A stretch of DNA of 64,000 nucleotides from Bacteroidota bacterium (GTDB taxonomy: Bacteria; Bacteroidota; Bacteroidia; Chitinophagales; Chitinophagaceae), in NCBI GenBank assembly GCA_018266455.1, contig JAFEAJ010000003.1:18144-82143 (forward strand), given 5' to 3'. This document shows positions 29,901-38,152 of the stretch, one piece after another; the first letter of the stretch is position 1, and each line of letters opens with the position of its first letter. Made by a program: the position numbers and the translations under genes. A model generated the notes under the pieces. It saw only the letters and a program-made list of their open reading frames with translations, was not told the origin of the DNA and made no database searches.

Positions 29901-30726
29901 AATGAAGGAAGTGAACCTTGGCAAAACGAACGAGCCGGTTGAATGGGGGCGCGATGATGAGATTGGCGGCCTCGTAAAGGAATACAATAAGATGGTCAAA
30001 AAACTGGAAGAAAGCGCTGTAGCCCTTGGTAAAAGCGAGCGCGAAGGCGCCTGGCGCGAAATGGCAAGGCAGGTTGCCCACGAAATCAAGAACCCGCTGA
30101 CACCAATGAAGCTGAGCATACAGTACCTCCAAAAGGCAATTGATAATGATTCTGCGAACGTAAAGGAAATGGCTGCCGGCGTGGCAAAAACTTTGGTGGA
30201 ACAAATAGACCATTTGGCAAAAATCGCTGCAGACTTTTCACAGTTTGCCAATATAGGCAACCCCAAACTGGAGGTTTTTGATTTGCATGATATGCTCTAC
30301 TCGCTCTCATCATTGTATGAAACCACAGAAAACCTTTTGTTCAAGTGGGTGCCTGTGCATCAAAAAATTTTTCTGAATGCCGATAAGACCCAATTGAACA
30401 GGCTCTTTACCAATCTCCTTCAAAATGCAGTGGAAGCTTGTGAAAACAATGATAAAAAAGTAATCAGCATAAGCGAAGAACTGAAAAACGGGTGTGTTGT
30501 TGTTAAAGTGTCTGATAATGGGGAAGGCATACCTGTTCAAACACGCTCAAAGATTTTTACACCAAACTTCACCACCAAATCTTCGGGCACTGGCCTTGGC
30601 CTTGCCATGAGCAAAACCATTGTGGAACAGGCTAAGGGAAAAATCTGGTTCGATACGAAAGAAAAAGAGGGCACCACTTTTTTTGTTGAGCTGCCATTGG
30701 CTGAAGAGGCGGAACAGGTGGGATAA
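26962..30726 (+). CDS. NtrY-like multi-pass sensor histidine kinase
   Basis: 1254 aa. It starts at a TTG that overlaps the mazG stop (TTGA), with no ATG available. The long N-terminal part has about ten membrane helices in several groups and extracytoplasmic loops, followed by a HAMP-like linker (ITSSFTLISEKMKEVNLGKTNEP). The dimerisation helix has His1040 in QVAHEIKNPLTPMKLSI, which is NtrY-like. The ATPase domain follows with NLLQNAVEACE, DNGEGI and GTGLGLAMS. No response regulator gene is adjacent. The input signal is unknown. Confidence 0.87.
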   Translation: MKPFLKVFLRKNLYLLIAAISLLVTGYIARFFLKSNFSDGYWRNSVQNFLQKREKDFLDIAKNQKLLHELATGSYDGNQLKTLADKNYTLLLYKNDDGIPELKFWNNQQLLLSDSILKKSDGNYFLSLLNGEYECLKRTVLVGTDRIAVIGMLPVRNQYYISITSFKPEFKNYPLMEDRFRITQLVTGFPVQNSFGQTLFYLEKKETAKGYDGNWIPRALLLASILLFLIVVHNLAEHIAESFGSMKGIVLLVAIVLAARALVYAFPSLLHLRQFELFDPAIYSSSFILSSLGDLLINSLLLCWIVLFIKQQVSGYAFPFMNNHVKRWGIVITVLLIILVLTFVFSNTVLSLVADARISFSVTNFFSLKAYSFIGFIVLATLALSYFFITQLLLNLISRLVRPNNIAVYVILAFLGLLLLTFLVKSPDLVSLDVIILLWLLVYIWLMQRKLFSSLNLRLNISEVLFWLFIFSASISSIIFFENKKIELEQRTKTADRLAEQANPSSERLMSIVLAYLDNDFFYSNFHRFADSASNEFLKDSLVNSSYTTYRDKYDMKIYTYDTVERPLFNPQPASFDTLNTIFNIQGKTTNIDGLRYYEKSYDKYTYIYKKVVRNSLSKPIGYVFILSDRKSDKGDVLTPELFQQKKEFFPEYSPVYSYAIYNNNELIDYSNNYPFPYLLNESKVPKVDYERRANGSYDELWHKASDNEIVVVAKKDNSFIEAVTLFAYLFSAFLVMLAIVRVVAMLIATRLQLGRLRPYLQLNIRSQIHTTIIFISIFSFLVIGTATILFFINRYTRDNQVKLSKDIKVAVKELQDNITSPNFNDSLQKFEFVSKESLENTVNNLSEIHGSAINLYNLDGDLEASSNPFVYDKGILSKKMDPIAYYNLHEKNAVEFLNQEKMSKISYLSVYCPIRNEKGKAYAYLNIPSFTTQDELKQEISNFLVAIVILNAFIYLVAGTIALILTNRITSSFTLISEKMKEVNLGKTNEPVEWGRDDEIGGLVKEYNKMVKKLEESAVALGKSEREGAWREMARQVAHEIKNPLTPMKLSIQYLQKAIDNDSANVKEMAAGVAKTLVEQIDHLAKIAADFSQFANIGNPKLEVFDLHDMLYSLSSLYETTENLLFKWVPVHQKIFLNADKTQLNRLFTNLLQNAVEACENNDKKVISISEELKNGCVVVKVSDNGEGIPVQTRSKIFTPNFTTKSSGTGLGLAMSKTIVEQAKGKIWFDTKEKEGTTFFVELPLAEEAEQVG

Positions 30727-30771
30727 AAAACCAGGGCGCTGCGACCGGCACATTTTCGTTAAATAAACCGC

Positions 30772-33081
30772 TTAACAGGATCCGTACAATTCTTTGAACG
30801 CTTCCTCTGCATAATGAAGCAATTCATCCGCATTGTGTTTATTGAAGGTAAGCGGGGGCTTAATTTTTAAAACATTATGAAGCGGCCCGTCAGTGCTTAA
30901 CAAGTATCCTCTTTCTCTCAGCCTTTCCACTACCATGTTTATTTCCGGGACAGCAGGTTCAAGTGTTGATCGGTCCTTTACCAATTCTACACCTATAAAC
31001 AGCCCGTGCCCACGCACGTCACCAATGATGGCATATTTATTCATCAGCTTTTTAAACCCGCCGATTAAATATTCCCCGGTTTCTTTTGCATGCTGCTGCA
31101 TTTCTTCCTGTTCAATTACATCCAGCACCGCCAGCCCGGTTGCCATGGACACCGGGTTGCCTCCAAAAGTGTTGAAATATTCCATGCCATTATTAAAGGC
31201 TTCGGCAATTTCATTCGTGACCACAACTGCCGCTAAAGGATGCCCATTCCCAATAGGCTTCCCCATCACCACGATATCAGGGATTGCCTGTTGCAATTCA
31301 AATCCCCAAAAAGCATCGCCTACCCGGCCGAAGCCGACCTGTACTTCATCTGCTATGCAAACGCCCCCTGCGGCCCTTACATATCGGTACACTTCTTTTA
31401 AATATCCCGGCGGCAAGGGCATCTGCCCTCCAACCCCTAATAATGTTTCGCAAATAAATAAGGCAGGGCTTTTATTTTCTTTTTCCAGGTTTTCAATAAT
31501 GAGCTGAACATCCTGCGCATATTTTTTCCCCGCGCTGTTATCTCCGTATTTATAAGGTCCGCGGTAAAGGTCGGGGTTTAGCGCTTTGTGTATCCATGGC
31601 ATTTTGCCAAAGCCGCCTTTGCCATCAAACTTATAAGGGCTCATTTCCATGGCAACTGTGGAAGTGCCATGATAAGCATGGTCAAGAACAATAATGTCTT
31701 TTTGCTTTGTGAAATGACGGCTCATCCTTACGGCAAGGTCATTGGCTTCGCTGCCGCTATTGGTAAAATAACAAACTGATAAGGAAGCCGGCAGCCGTGA
31801 AGTTAATCTTCTTGCATATTCAACAATGTTGTCGTGCAGGTACCTGGTATTGGTGTTCAATACAGCCAATTGCTTTTGCATGCGCTTGACCACTGTCGGG
31901 TGACAATGCCCAACATGGCTTGGGTTATTGACACAGTCCACAAATGTATTGCCCTTGTCATCGTAAAGATATTGCAATGCCCCGCGAATGATTTTGATGT
32001 GCTTTTTATAACTTATGCTCAGGTTCCTGCCAACATGATTGTTTCTTTCTGACAAAAGCGTTTGATAACCTTCATTACTGATGGCTTCGGTAAAACCACA
32101 GGCTTTCCTGAATTCGTTTTGCGCTTTTACCGGATTGACCCTGATAAGTTTTGTCAACAAATCCCATGCAGGCTTTTCTGAAATAAAATGATGTTCATTA
32201 TTTGTAGCGATAGACGCATTGTATGCAGATTGCGCAACACTGATACAAAGCCTTGCTGCGATCAAATAATACAACACATTCACTTCTTCGGCTTTTAAAG
32301 GGTAAGATTGATGATAGCCTTTAACAAGCAGCATTGCAGCACGCAATGGCTCCGGATGGTTCATCATGGCATAAGTGCAGGCCACTGCCACATTATTGAT
32401 GAGCGCAGTGTGCACCATGTCGCTGAAATCGATGAGCCCTGAAATGCGGCCATCTTTTACGAGGATATTGGTATCATTGGCATCGTGGTGTGCATAAGCA
32501 TGGCGGAATGAGCTGATCAAAGGCAGCACTTCAGTTTCAAACTGCAGCAGGAAGTATCCTGCGATCCTTCTTTGTTCGTGGTTTTTAATACACGAAAGTT
32601 TTCTGTTGGCGTCCGCTGCATGACTGATGTCCCACAAATAATAACGGTGCATGGCGGGGTGAGAGAAATTTTTCAAGGCCTTGTCCATCTTCCCTAAAAA
32701 GCGCCCAAGGTCGATATGCAGGCTGTCAGGCTTATTATTAAGTTCTATCCAGAATTCACCTTCCAGGAAAGTGAGCAGCCGCAAGAAGTAACTTTTATTT
32801 TTGAGATTTATGGAAACGAGGTATTCCCCATGCACAGACGGGATGTGTTTATAAAATTTATCCGCTACTTCAGAGGCTGAAAGGTGTTGCAATATCTTCA
32901 CCTGTGCGTCAAAAAATGCATGGCTGTGCTCATCACTGGCTAATTTCAGGATGTATTTTCTGCCGTCAGCAGCGGCAAGTTTGAAGTTGTATTCATATTC
33001 TCCTGTTAGCGCAGTTGCTTTTGCTTCTATAGAATAAAACTTCTTTGCCAGTGCTTCGATGTCTTTTTCTGTAAATGACAT
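30772..33081 (-). CDS. kinase-aminotransferase fusion (APH-type kinase plus class III PLP phospho-lyase-like domain)
   Basis: About 769 aa from ATG 33081 (an ATG at 33126 would add 15 basic residues). Residues 1-350 are an aminoglycoside-phosphotransferase-fold kinase with HHDANDTNILV and LIDFSD. The rest is a class III aminotransferase fold with NSGSEANDLAVR, DHAYHG, ADEVQVGFGR and the PLP lysine in VVMGKPIGNGHP. The pairing resembles human hydroxylysine kinase plus 5-phosphohydroxylysine or ethanolamine-phosphate phospho-lyase (AGXT2L family), so the protein may phosphorylate a hydroxy-amine and then eliminate phosphate. No M23 peptidase domain sits between the two, unlike some bacterial three-domain fusions. 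Converges with the NtrY-like gene. Confidence 0.85.
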   Translation of the reverse strand: MSFTEKDIEALAKKFYSIEAKATALTGEYEYNFKLAAADGRKYILKLASDEHSHAFFDAQVKILQHLSASEVADKFYKHIPSVHGEYLVSINLKNKSYFLRLLTFLEGEFWIELNNKPDSLHIDLGRFLGKMDKALKNFSHPAMHRYYLWDISHAADANRKLSCIKNHEQRRIAGYFLLQFETEVLPLISSFRHAYAHHDANDTNILVKDGRISGLIDFSDMVHTALINNVAVACTYAMMNHPEPLRAAMLLVKGYHQSYPLKAEEVNVLYYLIAARLCISVAQSAYNASIATNNEHHFISEKPAWDLLTKLIRVNPVKAQNEFRKACGFTEAISNEGYQTLLSERNNHVGRNLSISYKKHIKIIRGALQYLYDDKGNTFVDCVNNPSHVGHCHPTVVKRMQKQLAVLNTNTRYLHDNIVEYARRLTSRLPASLSVCYFTNSGSEANDLAVRMSRHFTKQKDIIVLDHAYHGTSTVAMEMSPYKFDGKGGFGKMPWIHKALNPDLYRGPYKYGDNSAGKKYAQDVQLIIENLEKENKSPALFICETLLGVGGQMPLPPGYLKEVYRYVRAAGGVCIADEVQVGFGRVGDAFWGFELQQAIPDIVVMGKPIGNGHPLAAVVVTNEIAEAFNNGMEYFNTFGGNPVSMATGLAVLDVIEQEEMQQHAKETGEYLIGGFKKLMNKYAIIGDVRGHGLFIGVELVKDRSTLEPAVPEINMVVERLRERGYLLSTDGPLHNVLKIKPPLTFNKHNADELLHYAEEAFKELYGSC

Positions 33082-33190
33082 TTTCAAATTTTTGAAGGAA
33101 CGGGCCGATGCCTTGCTGCGGTTCATTCAACCGATCAGCAAATTGGCTGAAACAGGTTTCAAGGTAAAACTATATTCCTAATCTATGTAA

Positions 33191-33352
33191 CTTTATAGCA
33201 TTGGAATTATTATTGGCGAAGCGATTGAGAATGCCACGGGTATTATAATTGAAACATGCAAGGGCATCGAGCTGATGTTTGCTTCAATGAAACCGGGTGC
33301 CTGGCAGCTTGTCATTAATATGATGCAGAGGATGTGCCCACGGCTGTGCTGA
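33191..33352 (+). pseudogene. possible gene remnant in intergenic region
   Basis: Between two stops there is an open frame of about 53 codons whose product looks protein-like (GEAIENATGIIIETCKGIEL, then MKPGAWQLVINMMQ) but lacks a start codon near its beginning. It is followed 100 bp later by repeat R copy 3. No family recognised; chance is possible. Confidence 0.25.
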
Positions 33353-33447
33353 TATAGAAATGAACACTGGTTTTTGCTCGTTTTTTAAATGGTATCTTAT
33401 TCAACGTATCACGCTTTCTAAAAATAATTCTTTGAACGGCTGGCAGG

Positions 33448-33550
33448 TTTAATCTTTTCCAAAGCTCATGCACGACCATCCGATTTATTATCGATTGCAA
33501 GTTGTGGAAAAGTTGGGCCGCTGATATATAAAATCCCTGAAATCATTTTT
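33448..33550 (+). repeat. dispersed palindromic repeat R, copy 3
   Basis: Arms cttttccaaagct (33454-33466) and agttgtggaaaag (33500-33512), 59 bp end to end. Beyond the right arm the similarity with copy 4 continues (ccgctg(a/t)tata...tgaaatcat), giving about 100 bp in all. The right arm ends 70 bp before the start of the sensor kinase gene at 33583. Confidence 0.8.
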
Positions 33551-33582
33551 TAAATGGCTTTTTAGCAAGCGAATAAATTATA

Positions 33583-36500
33583 ATGCGCCTTACGATATTA
33601 TTCTTCCTGCTGTCCTTACTGTTGCCTGCCGTTGCTCAATCGCAGTACATTTTTCAACATGTTACGGCGGAAGATGGTTTAATCCCAGGCCCTAAAATCA
33701 GCACTATGCAGGATGCGGAAGGGTATTACTGGTTTGCTTCTTCCCGGTTATTGCAACGTTTCGATGGGAAAAATTTCATCACTTATAAATACCATTTTAA
33801 AAACAAACCGGGTTATGATGCGGACTGGTCCGTAAAACCTATTGAGGACAAAGAGGGAAACATTTGGGCCAGGAGCCCCGAAGGCATTAATATTTTTAAA
33901 AGAAAAGAACGCAGGCTGGAAAGGTTGTACATGAGCGATGCACCTGACAGCAACACAAGCAATATTTGCAATGTTTTTAAAGATGTGCACGACAACATCT
34001 GGATCATCAGCAGCCGGAATATTTTCCGTTACGATCATTCATCTGCTAAGCCTGTTTTCGTAGCAACGATGAATGAAAATTTCAGTCATGCGGTATATGA
34101 CCGCGGAAGAAACCGCTTTTGGATCTTACTCGATGAAATGCCTCATGAAATGGTGTATTTTGATTGCAAATCAGAAAAGTTCGGGAAAGTGCCCGAGTTG
34201 AGCCTGATAAGTTTGTTCAGTAAAGATAACCCGGTTTCTCTTTTCAAAATAGACGCAGATAACAACTTGTGGGTTTCAAACTACATTGGAGATTTGTGTA
34301 TGTACGACCCGGCCAGTGGCAAAGTCATTTATTATAACGTGCTTCACAACAGGCACAATGGCAAAACAAATTTGCCAAACTCAGCCGTTTTTGATTTGTC
34401 AGACAATGGGAATTCAATATGGTTCACCTCAGATTTTCATTCAGGCTTAATTCGGTTCGATAAAAAAACCAAAAGTTTTTCATTTTTACGAAATGACAAT
34501 GGCTCAGAATATGGCTTGCATTATGAAAGCGAGTCATACGATATTTACCAGGACCGGGACCGGAACATTTGGGTAAACACCGATATGGGCATGAACATCT
34601 TTAACCCTCAACTGAACAGGTTCAAATACTTTGATGCCCGTCAGGCTAAGGCCGTTCCGCCATTCAGTTCAGATGTTACTTCGTTTTTTGAAAGCAGCAA
34701 AAACGAGATATGGGTCGGTACCTGGGGCGCTGGTGTTTTCAGGTATGACAGCAACTTTAATCTTCTTGCCCATTACACCTACCGGGAGAAAGATAAGGCC
34801 TCTTTTGGCGAGCCTTTCAACAAAGCCTGGTCATTTGGGGAAGACAGGTCCGGAAAAATTTGGATCGGCTGCCAGTATGCGATGCTTTCTGTTTTGAATA
34901 CGGGAACAGGGAAATTCAAAAACGAATACGTTCCCGATTTTCAAAAACAGACCATTATGCAAATGACAAATGATCAAAAAGGGAACTTTTGGTTTGGCTT
35001 GCATAGCGGCTTCCTTGGCGAATGGAATGCCGACAGCAATAAATTTTGCGTGTACAAAAACCTGTATGGCCCTGGCGAAAAAAATATACACGCCATTGAT
35101 GGCCTTTGTGTTGACAAAAACAATAAGGTTTGGGTGGCAACAGGTGATGACAAGCTGAGGTGTTTTGACCCGGATAAAAAAATTTTTACAACCACCGCGC
35201 TTAGCGGTGTGCATGTTTTGTTGTTTTCAATAGTGAATGACTCGCTCATTATTGGGGGCACTTTAGGGAGCGGGGCATTTGTATATAATATAAACAACAG
35301 GCAAAAACGTTTTTTTACAACTGAAGATGGCCTTACTTCAAATACCGTTTATGGGGCAGTTGCGCAAAACGAGCACAATATCTGGGTGCTCACCAATGAA
35401 TCGATTGAACGTATTGACATGGTTTCTGGCAATATTAGAAAATTCGGTAGCGGGGATGGGATAAAAGACCATGTGTTTGGGCGTGCAATATGCCAGCTAA
35501 AAAATGGCACTATGCTTATCGCTTCAAATTCAGGCGTGATCTATTTTCGCCCCGATGGCCTCATTCCCCGTAAAGCGCCCCCGAATGTTACGATTACGGC
35601 ATTGCGCATCGATCAAAATGATGTGTCGGTCGATTCTTTGGCCCAACTGAAAGAGACTGATCTTGCACACTCACAAAATTCAATTGCAATTGAATTCGGA
35701 TCCCTTTCTTTTAGTGAAAGAAAAGACATTGAATACTTCTATAAACTGGATGGCAGCGATAAAAAGTGGATAGCCGCAGGTAACCAGCAATCAGTCATGT
35801 ATGCCAGCCTGGCTCCGGGGAAATATACATTCCAGGTAAGATCGCAAAACCGTGATGGGCTAAGATCTCCCGGAATTACATCGCTCATTATAGTGATCAG
35901 CCCGGCATGGTGGCAAACCTGGTGGGCCTATTTGCTTTGGGCTTGCATGGCGATATCAATTGTCTATTCTGTTTACAACTACAGGAAAGCAAATAAAACA
36001 GCGCTTTCCAGGGTGCGCCAGAAAATTGCAAGCGACCTGCACGATGACATCGGGTCAACACTGAACAGCATTTCGGTTTATAGTGAAGTGGCAGGAAGGC
36101 AGTTGAATGAAAATTCGCAAAATGCAAAAGCTTTGATTGAAAAGATAGGAGCGGTGTCGAGAAACATGATTGAGAACATGAACGATATTGTATGGGCGAT
36201 AAACCCGAGGAACGACCAGTTTGGGCACATTATCCAGAAGATGCAATACTTTGCAGGCGAGCTGTTGTCAGGAAAAAATATCTTGTTGCAATTCAGCATT
36301 GATGAAAAAATTAAAAGCATCAACCTTACGATGGAAAAAAGAAAAAATTTTTACCTCATTTTTAAGGAGGCAGTTAACAATGCCTACAAATATTCCATGT
36401 GCAAAACAGTAAATGTTGTGCTGGCTGCCGGTACTGGCAAACTGGTTATGATCATTACTGATGACGGATGCGGATTTGATATTCTTCAGGAAAAAACACA

Positions 36501-36615
36501 TGGCAACGGGCTGAAAAATATGCATGACCGGGCTAAGGAAATAGGAGCAGACATAGATATCAAAAGCTGGGAAGCAAAAGGAACGAGATTGGAATTGTCG
36601 CTGCCTTTGAAATAA
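33583..36615 (+). CDS. propeller-Y_Y_Y sensor histidine kinase (NarL/DesK-type)
   Basis: 1010 aa. A signal peptide (ends near VAQSQ) is followed by two-component-regulator propeller repeats (for example EDKEGNIWARSPEG, DRDRNIWVNTDMG, DRSGKIWIGCQ, DQKGNFWFGL) and a Y_Y_Y domain to about residue 770. One membrane helix (WWAYLLWACMAISIVYSV) leads into a HisKA_3-type dimerisation domain with His820 in SDLHDDIGSTLNSIS and a HATPase with DDGCGFD and HGNGLKNM. The sensing part is periplasmic. The partner regulator gene follows 55 bp downstream. Confidence 0.93.
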   Translation: MRLTILFFLLSLLLPAVAQSQYIFQHVTAEDGLIPGPKISTMQDAEGYYWFASSRLLQRFDGKNFITYKYHFKNKPGYDADWSVKPIEDKEGNIWARSPEGINIFKRKERRLERLYMSDAPDSNTSNICNVFKDVHDNIWIISSRNIFRYDHSSAKPVFVATMNENFSHAVYDRGRNRFWILLDEMPHEMVYFDCKSEKFGKVPELSLISLFSKDNPVSLFKIDADNNLWVSNYIGDLCMYDPASGKVIYYNVLHNRHNGKTNLPNSAVFDLSDNGNSIWFTSDFHSGLIRFDKKTKSFSFLRNDNGSEYGLHYESESYDIYQDRDRNIWVNTDMGMNIFNPQLNRFKYFDARQAKAVPPFSSDVTSFFESSKNEIWVGTWGAGVFRYDSNFNLLAHYTYREKDKASFGEPFNKAWSFGEDRSGKIWIGCQYAMLSVLNTGTGKFKNEYVPDFQKQTIMQMTNDQKGNFWFGLHSGFLGEWNADSNKFCVYKNLYGPGEKNIHAIDGLCVDKNNKVWVATGDDKLRCFDPDKKIFTTTALSGVHVLLFSIVNDSLIIGGTLGSGAFVYNINNRQKRFFTTEDGLTSNTVYGAVAQNEHNIWVLTNESIERIDMVSGNIRKFGSGDGIKDHVFGRAICQLKNGTMLIASNSGVIYFRPDGLIPRKAPPNVTITALRIDQNDVSVDSLAQLKETDLAHSQNSIAIEFGSLSFSERKDIEYFYKLDGSDKKWIAAGNQQSVMYASLAPGKYTFQVRSQNRDGLRSPGITSLIIVISPAWWQTWWAYLLWACMAISIVYSVYNYRKANKTALSRVRQKIASDLHDDIGSTLNSISVYSEVAGRQLNENSQNAKALIEKIGAVSRNMIENMNDIVWAINPRNDQFGHIIQKMQYFAGELLSGKNILLQFSIDEKIKSINLTMEKRKNFYLIFKEAVNNAYKYSMCKTVNVVLAAGTGKLVMIITDDGCGFDILQEKTHGNGLKNMHDRAKEIGADIDIKSWEAKGTRLELSLPLK

Positions 36616-36670
36616 CCGGGCTACATACCCATGTGGCCGGATTAGTTAAAACAAGTGCAATTTTGCAGCA

Positions 36671-37306
36671 ATGGAAAAGAATATCAGGGTTGCCATTTTT
36701 GAGGACAACTATTTGCTGCGCGACAGCTATTACCAGCTTATTAACGGCACTATGGGCTTTTCTTGTGTCGGGGCATTTGATAATGCGAGTGACCTTGTCT
36801 TTAAAATCAGGCGCAGCGAACCAGATGTGGTGCTGATGGATATTGATATGCCCGGCATTAATGGCATAGAAGCGGTTGCCATCATCATGCAAAACTTCCC
36901 TTCGGTTCATGTGGTTATGCAAACCGTATTTGAAGATGATGATAAAATATTTAATGCCATTCAAAATGGAGCAAAAGGGTACATCCTGAAAAAAACACCT
37001 CCTGCAAAAATGCTGGAAGCCATAGCGGAAGTATATAATGGAGGAGCGCCAATGACACCGGCCATTGCTGCCAGGACCCTTGAACTTTTCCGTTCAAAAA
37101 CAAAACCAGCCCACGATAACGGGGAAAGCCGGCTCAGCGAAAGACAAAAAGAAATCCTGCATTGCATTGTAAATGGCATGAGCTACAAAATGATTGCAGA
37201 AAAACTTTCTATTTCTATTGATACGGTAAGGTACCATGTGAAAAATATTTACGAGATACTCCAGGTACATTCCCGCTTTGAGCTCATGAACAAAAAGAGG
37301 ACTTAG
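36671..37306 (+). CDS. NarL/LuxR-family response regulator
   Basis: 211 aa. The receiver domain has acidic residues at EDN (11-13), phospho-acceptor Asp57 in VVLMDIDMPG and lysine in YILKKTPP. The C-terminal LuxR helix-turn-helix is LSERQKEILHCIVNGMSYKM...SIDTVRYHVKNI. Cognate to the kinase directly upstream, which has the matching HisKA_3 type. Target genes unknown. Confidence 0.95.
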   Translation: MEKNIRVAIFEDNYLLRDSYYQLINGTMGFSCVGAFDNASDLVFKIRRSEPDVVLMDIDMPGINGIEAVAIIMQNFPSVHVVMQTVFEDDDKIFNAIQNGAKGYILKKTPPAKMLEAIAEVYNGGAPMTPAIAARTLELFRSKTKPAHDNGESRLSERQKEILHCIVNGMSYKMIAEKLSISIDTVRYHVKNIYEILQVHSRFELMNKKRT

Positions 37307-37433
37307 GCGCCTCCTGCTACTTTTTGTGCCTACATGGTAATGTAGTATGTATTAAAATTTAAGCCTTCAACTTTGTAACCGCAGGGTTCACTGACAATTC
37401 CTGGCAAAAGGTTAAAACATAAACGGGGCAAGT

Positions 37434-38144
37434 ATGGGGTTCCAATATAAATACATCATCGTTGATGACGATGAATTGAGCAGGCTTTCCGTTGAGGCGG
37501 AAGCTGAAAAATATGGCTTTCTTCATAAAACAGCCAGTTGCGGAAATGCATTAGAAGCAAAAGAAATCATTTCAGCTTGTAATCCCGACATTGTTTTTGC
37601 GGACATTGAGATGCCGGGGATATCCGGAATAGAACTTATAAAATCTCTTTCTGTGATGAGAATTGCCCCGGTATTCATCACCTCTCATCCTGAATTTGCT
37701 CTTGAAAGTTATGAACTGGAAGCCTTTGATTATTTGCTGAAGCCGGTTAATGCAGAAAGGTTTGAGAAATGCGCCTTCCGGTTAAGAGATTTTTTTGAAC
37801 TGCGCGAAAATGCTTTCTCGTTTACCCAGGAACAGGAATTGAACAGCATTATTATAAAGCAGGGTTATGATAAGTACAAGCTGCCGGTTGGGGAAATTTT
37901 ATACCTCGAAGCCATGAAGGATTATACAAAAATCATTACTGAGAAAAAAAATTACCTCGTATTGGAAACGATAACAGGTATGCATAATAAACTGCCGAAC
38001 GAAAAATTTATCCGTGTGCACAGGAGCTATGTAGTCAATAAAGAAAAGATAGAGATCGCAAAACCCAACGCCATTAAAATAGGATCACATGAACTGCCCA
38101 TCGGGAAAATGTATAAAAGCGTTTTGGCTAAGCACCTTTATTAA
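37434..38144 (+). CDS. LytTR-family response regulator
   Basis: 236 aa. The receiver domain has DDD at 11-13, Asp57 in IVFADIEMPGISG and Lys in YLLKPVNAERF. The C-terminal LytTR DNA-binding domain has YLEAMKDYTKI, FIRVHRSYVVN and LPIGKMYK. It is 8 bp from the TPR-kinase gene, so the two are one operon and likely one system. LytTR proteins bind pairs of direct repeats about two helical turns apart; candidate sites occur at 40321, 41011 and 42938. Confidence 0.95.
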   Translation: MGFQYKYIIVDDDELSRLSVEAEAEKYGFLHKTASCGNALEAKEIISACNPDIVFADIEMPGISGIELIKSLSVMRIAPVFITSHPEFALESYELEAFDYLLKPVNAERFEKCAFRLRDFFELRENAFSFTQEQELNSIIIKQGYDKYKLPVGEILYLEAMKDYTKIITEKKNYLVLETITGMHNKLPNEKFIRVHRSYVVNKEKIEIAKPNAIKIGSHELPIGKMYKSVLAKHLY

Positions 38145-38152
38145 TAAAAATT

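Noticed and set aside
30893..31507. 204-aa plus-strand frame inside the kinase-aminotransferase fusion
   Set aside because: Antisense shadow; the minus strand shows clear class III PLP motifs across the same bases.
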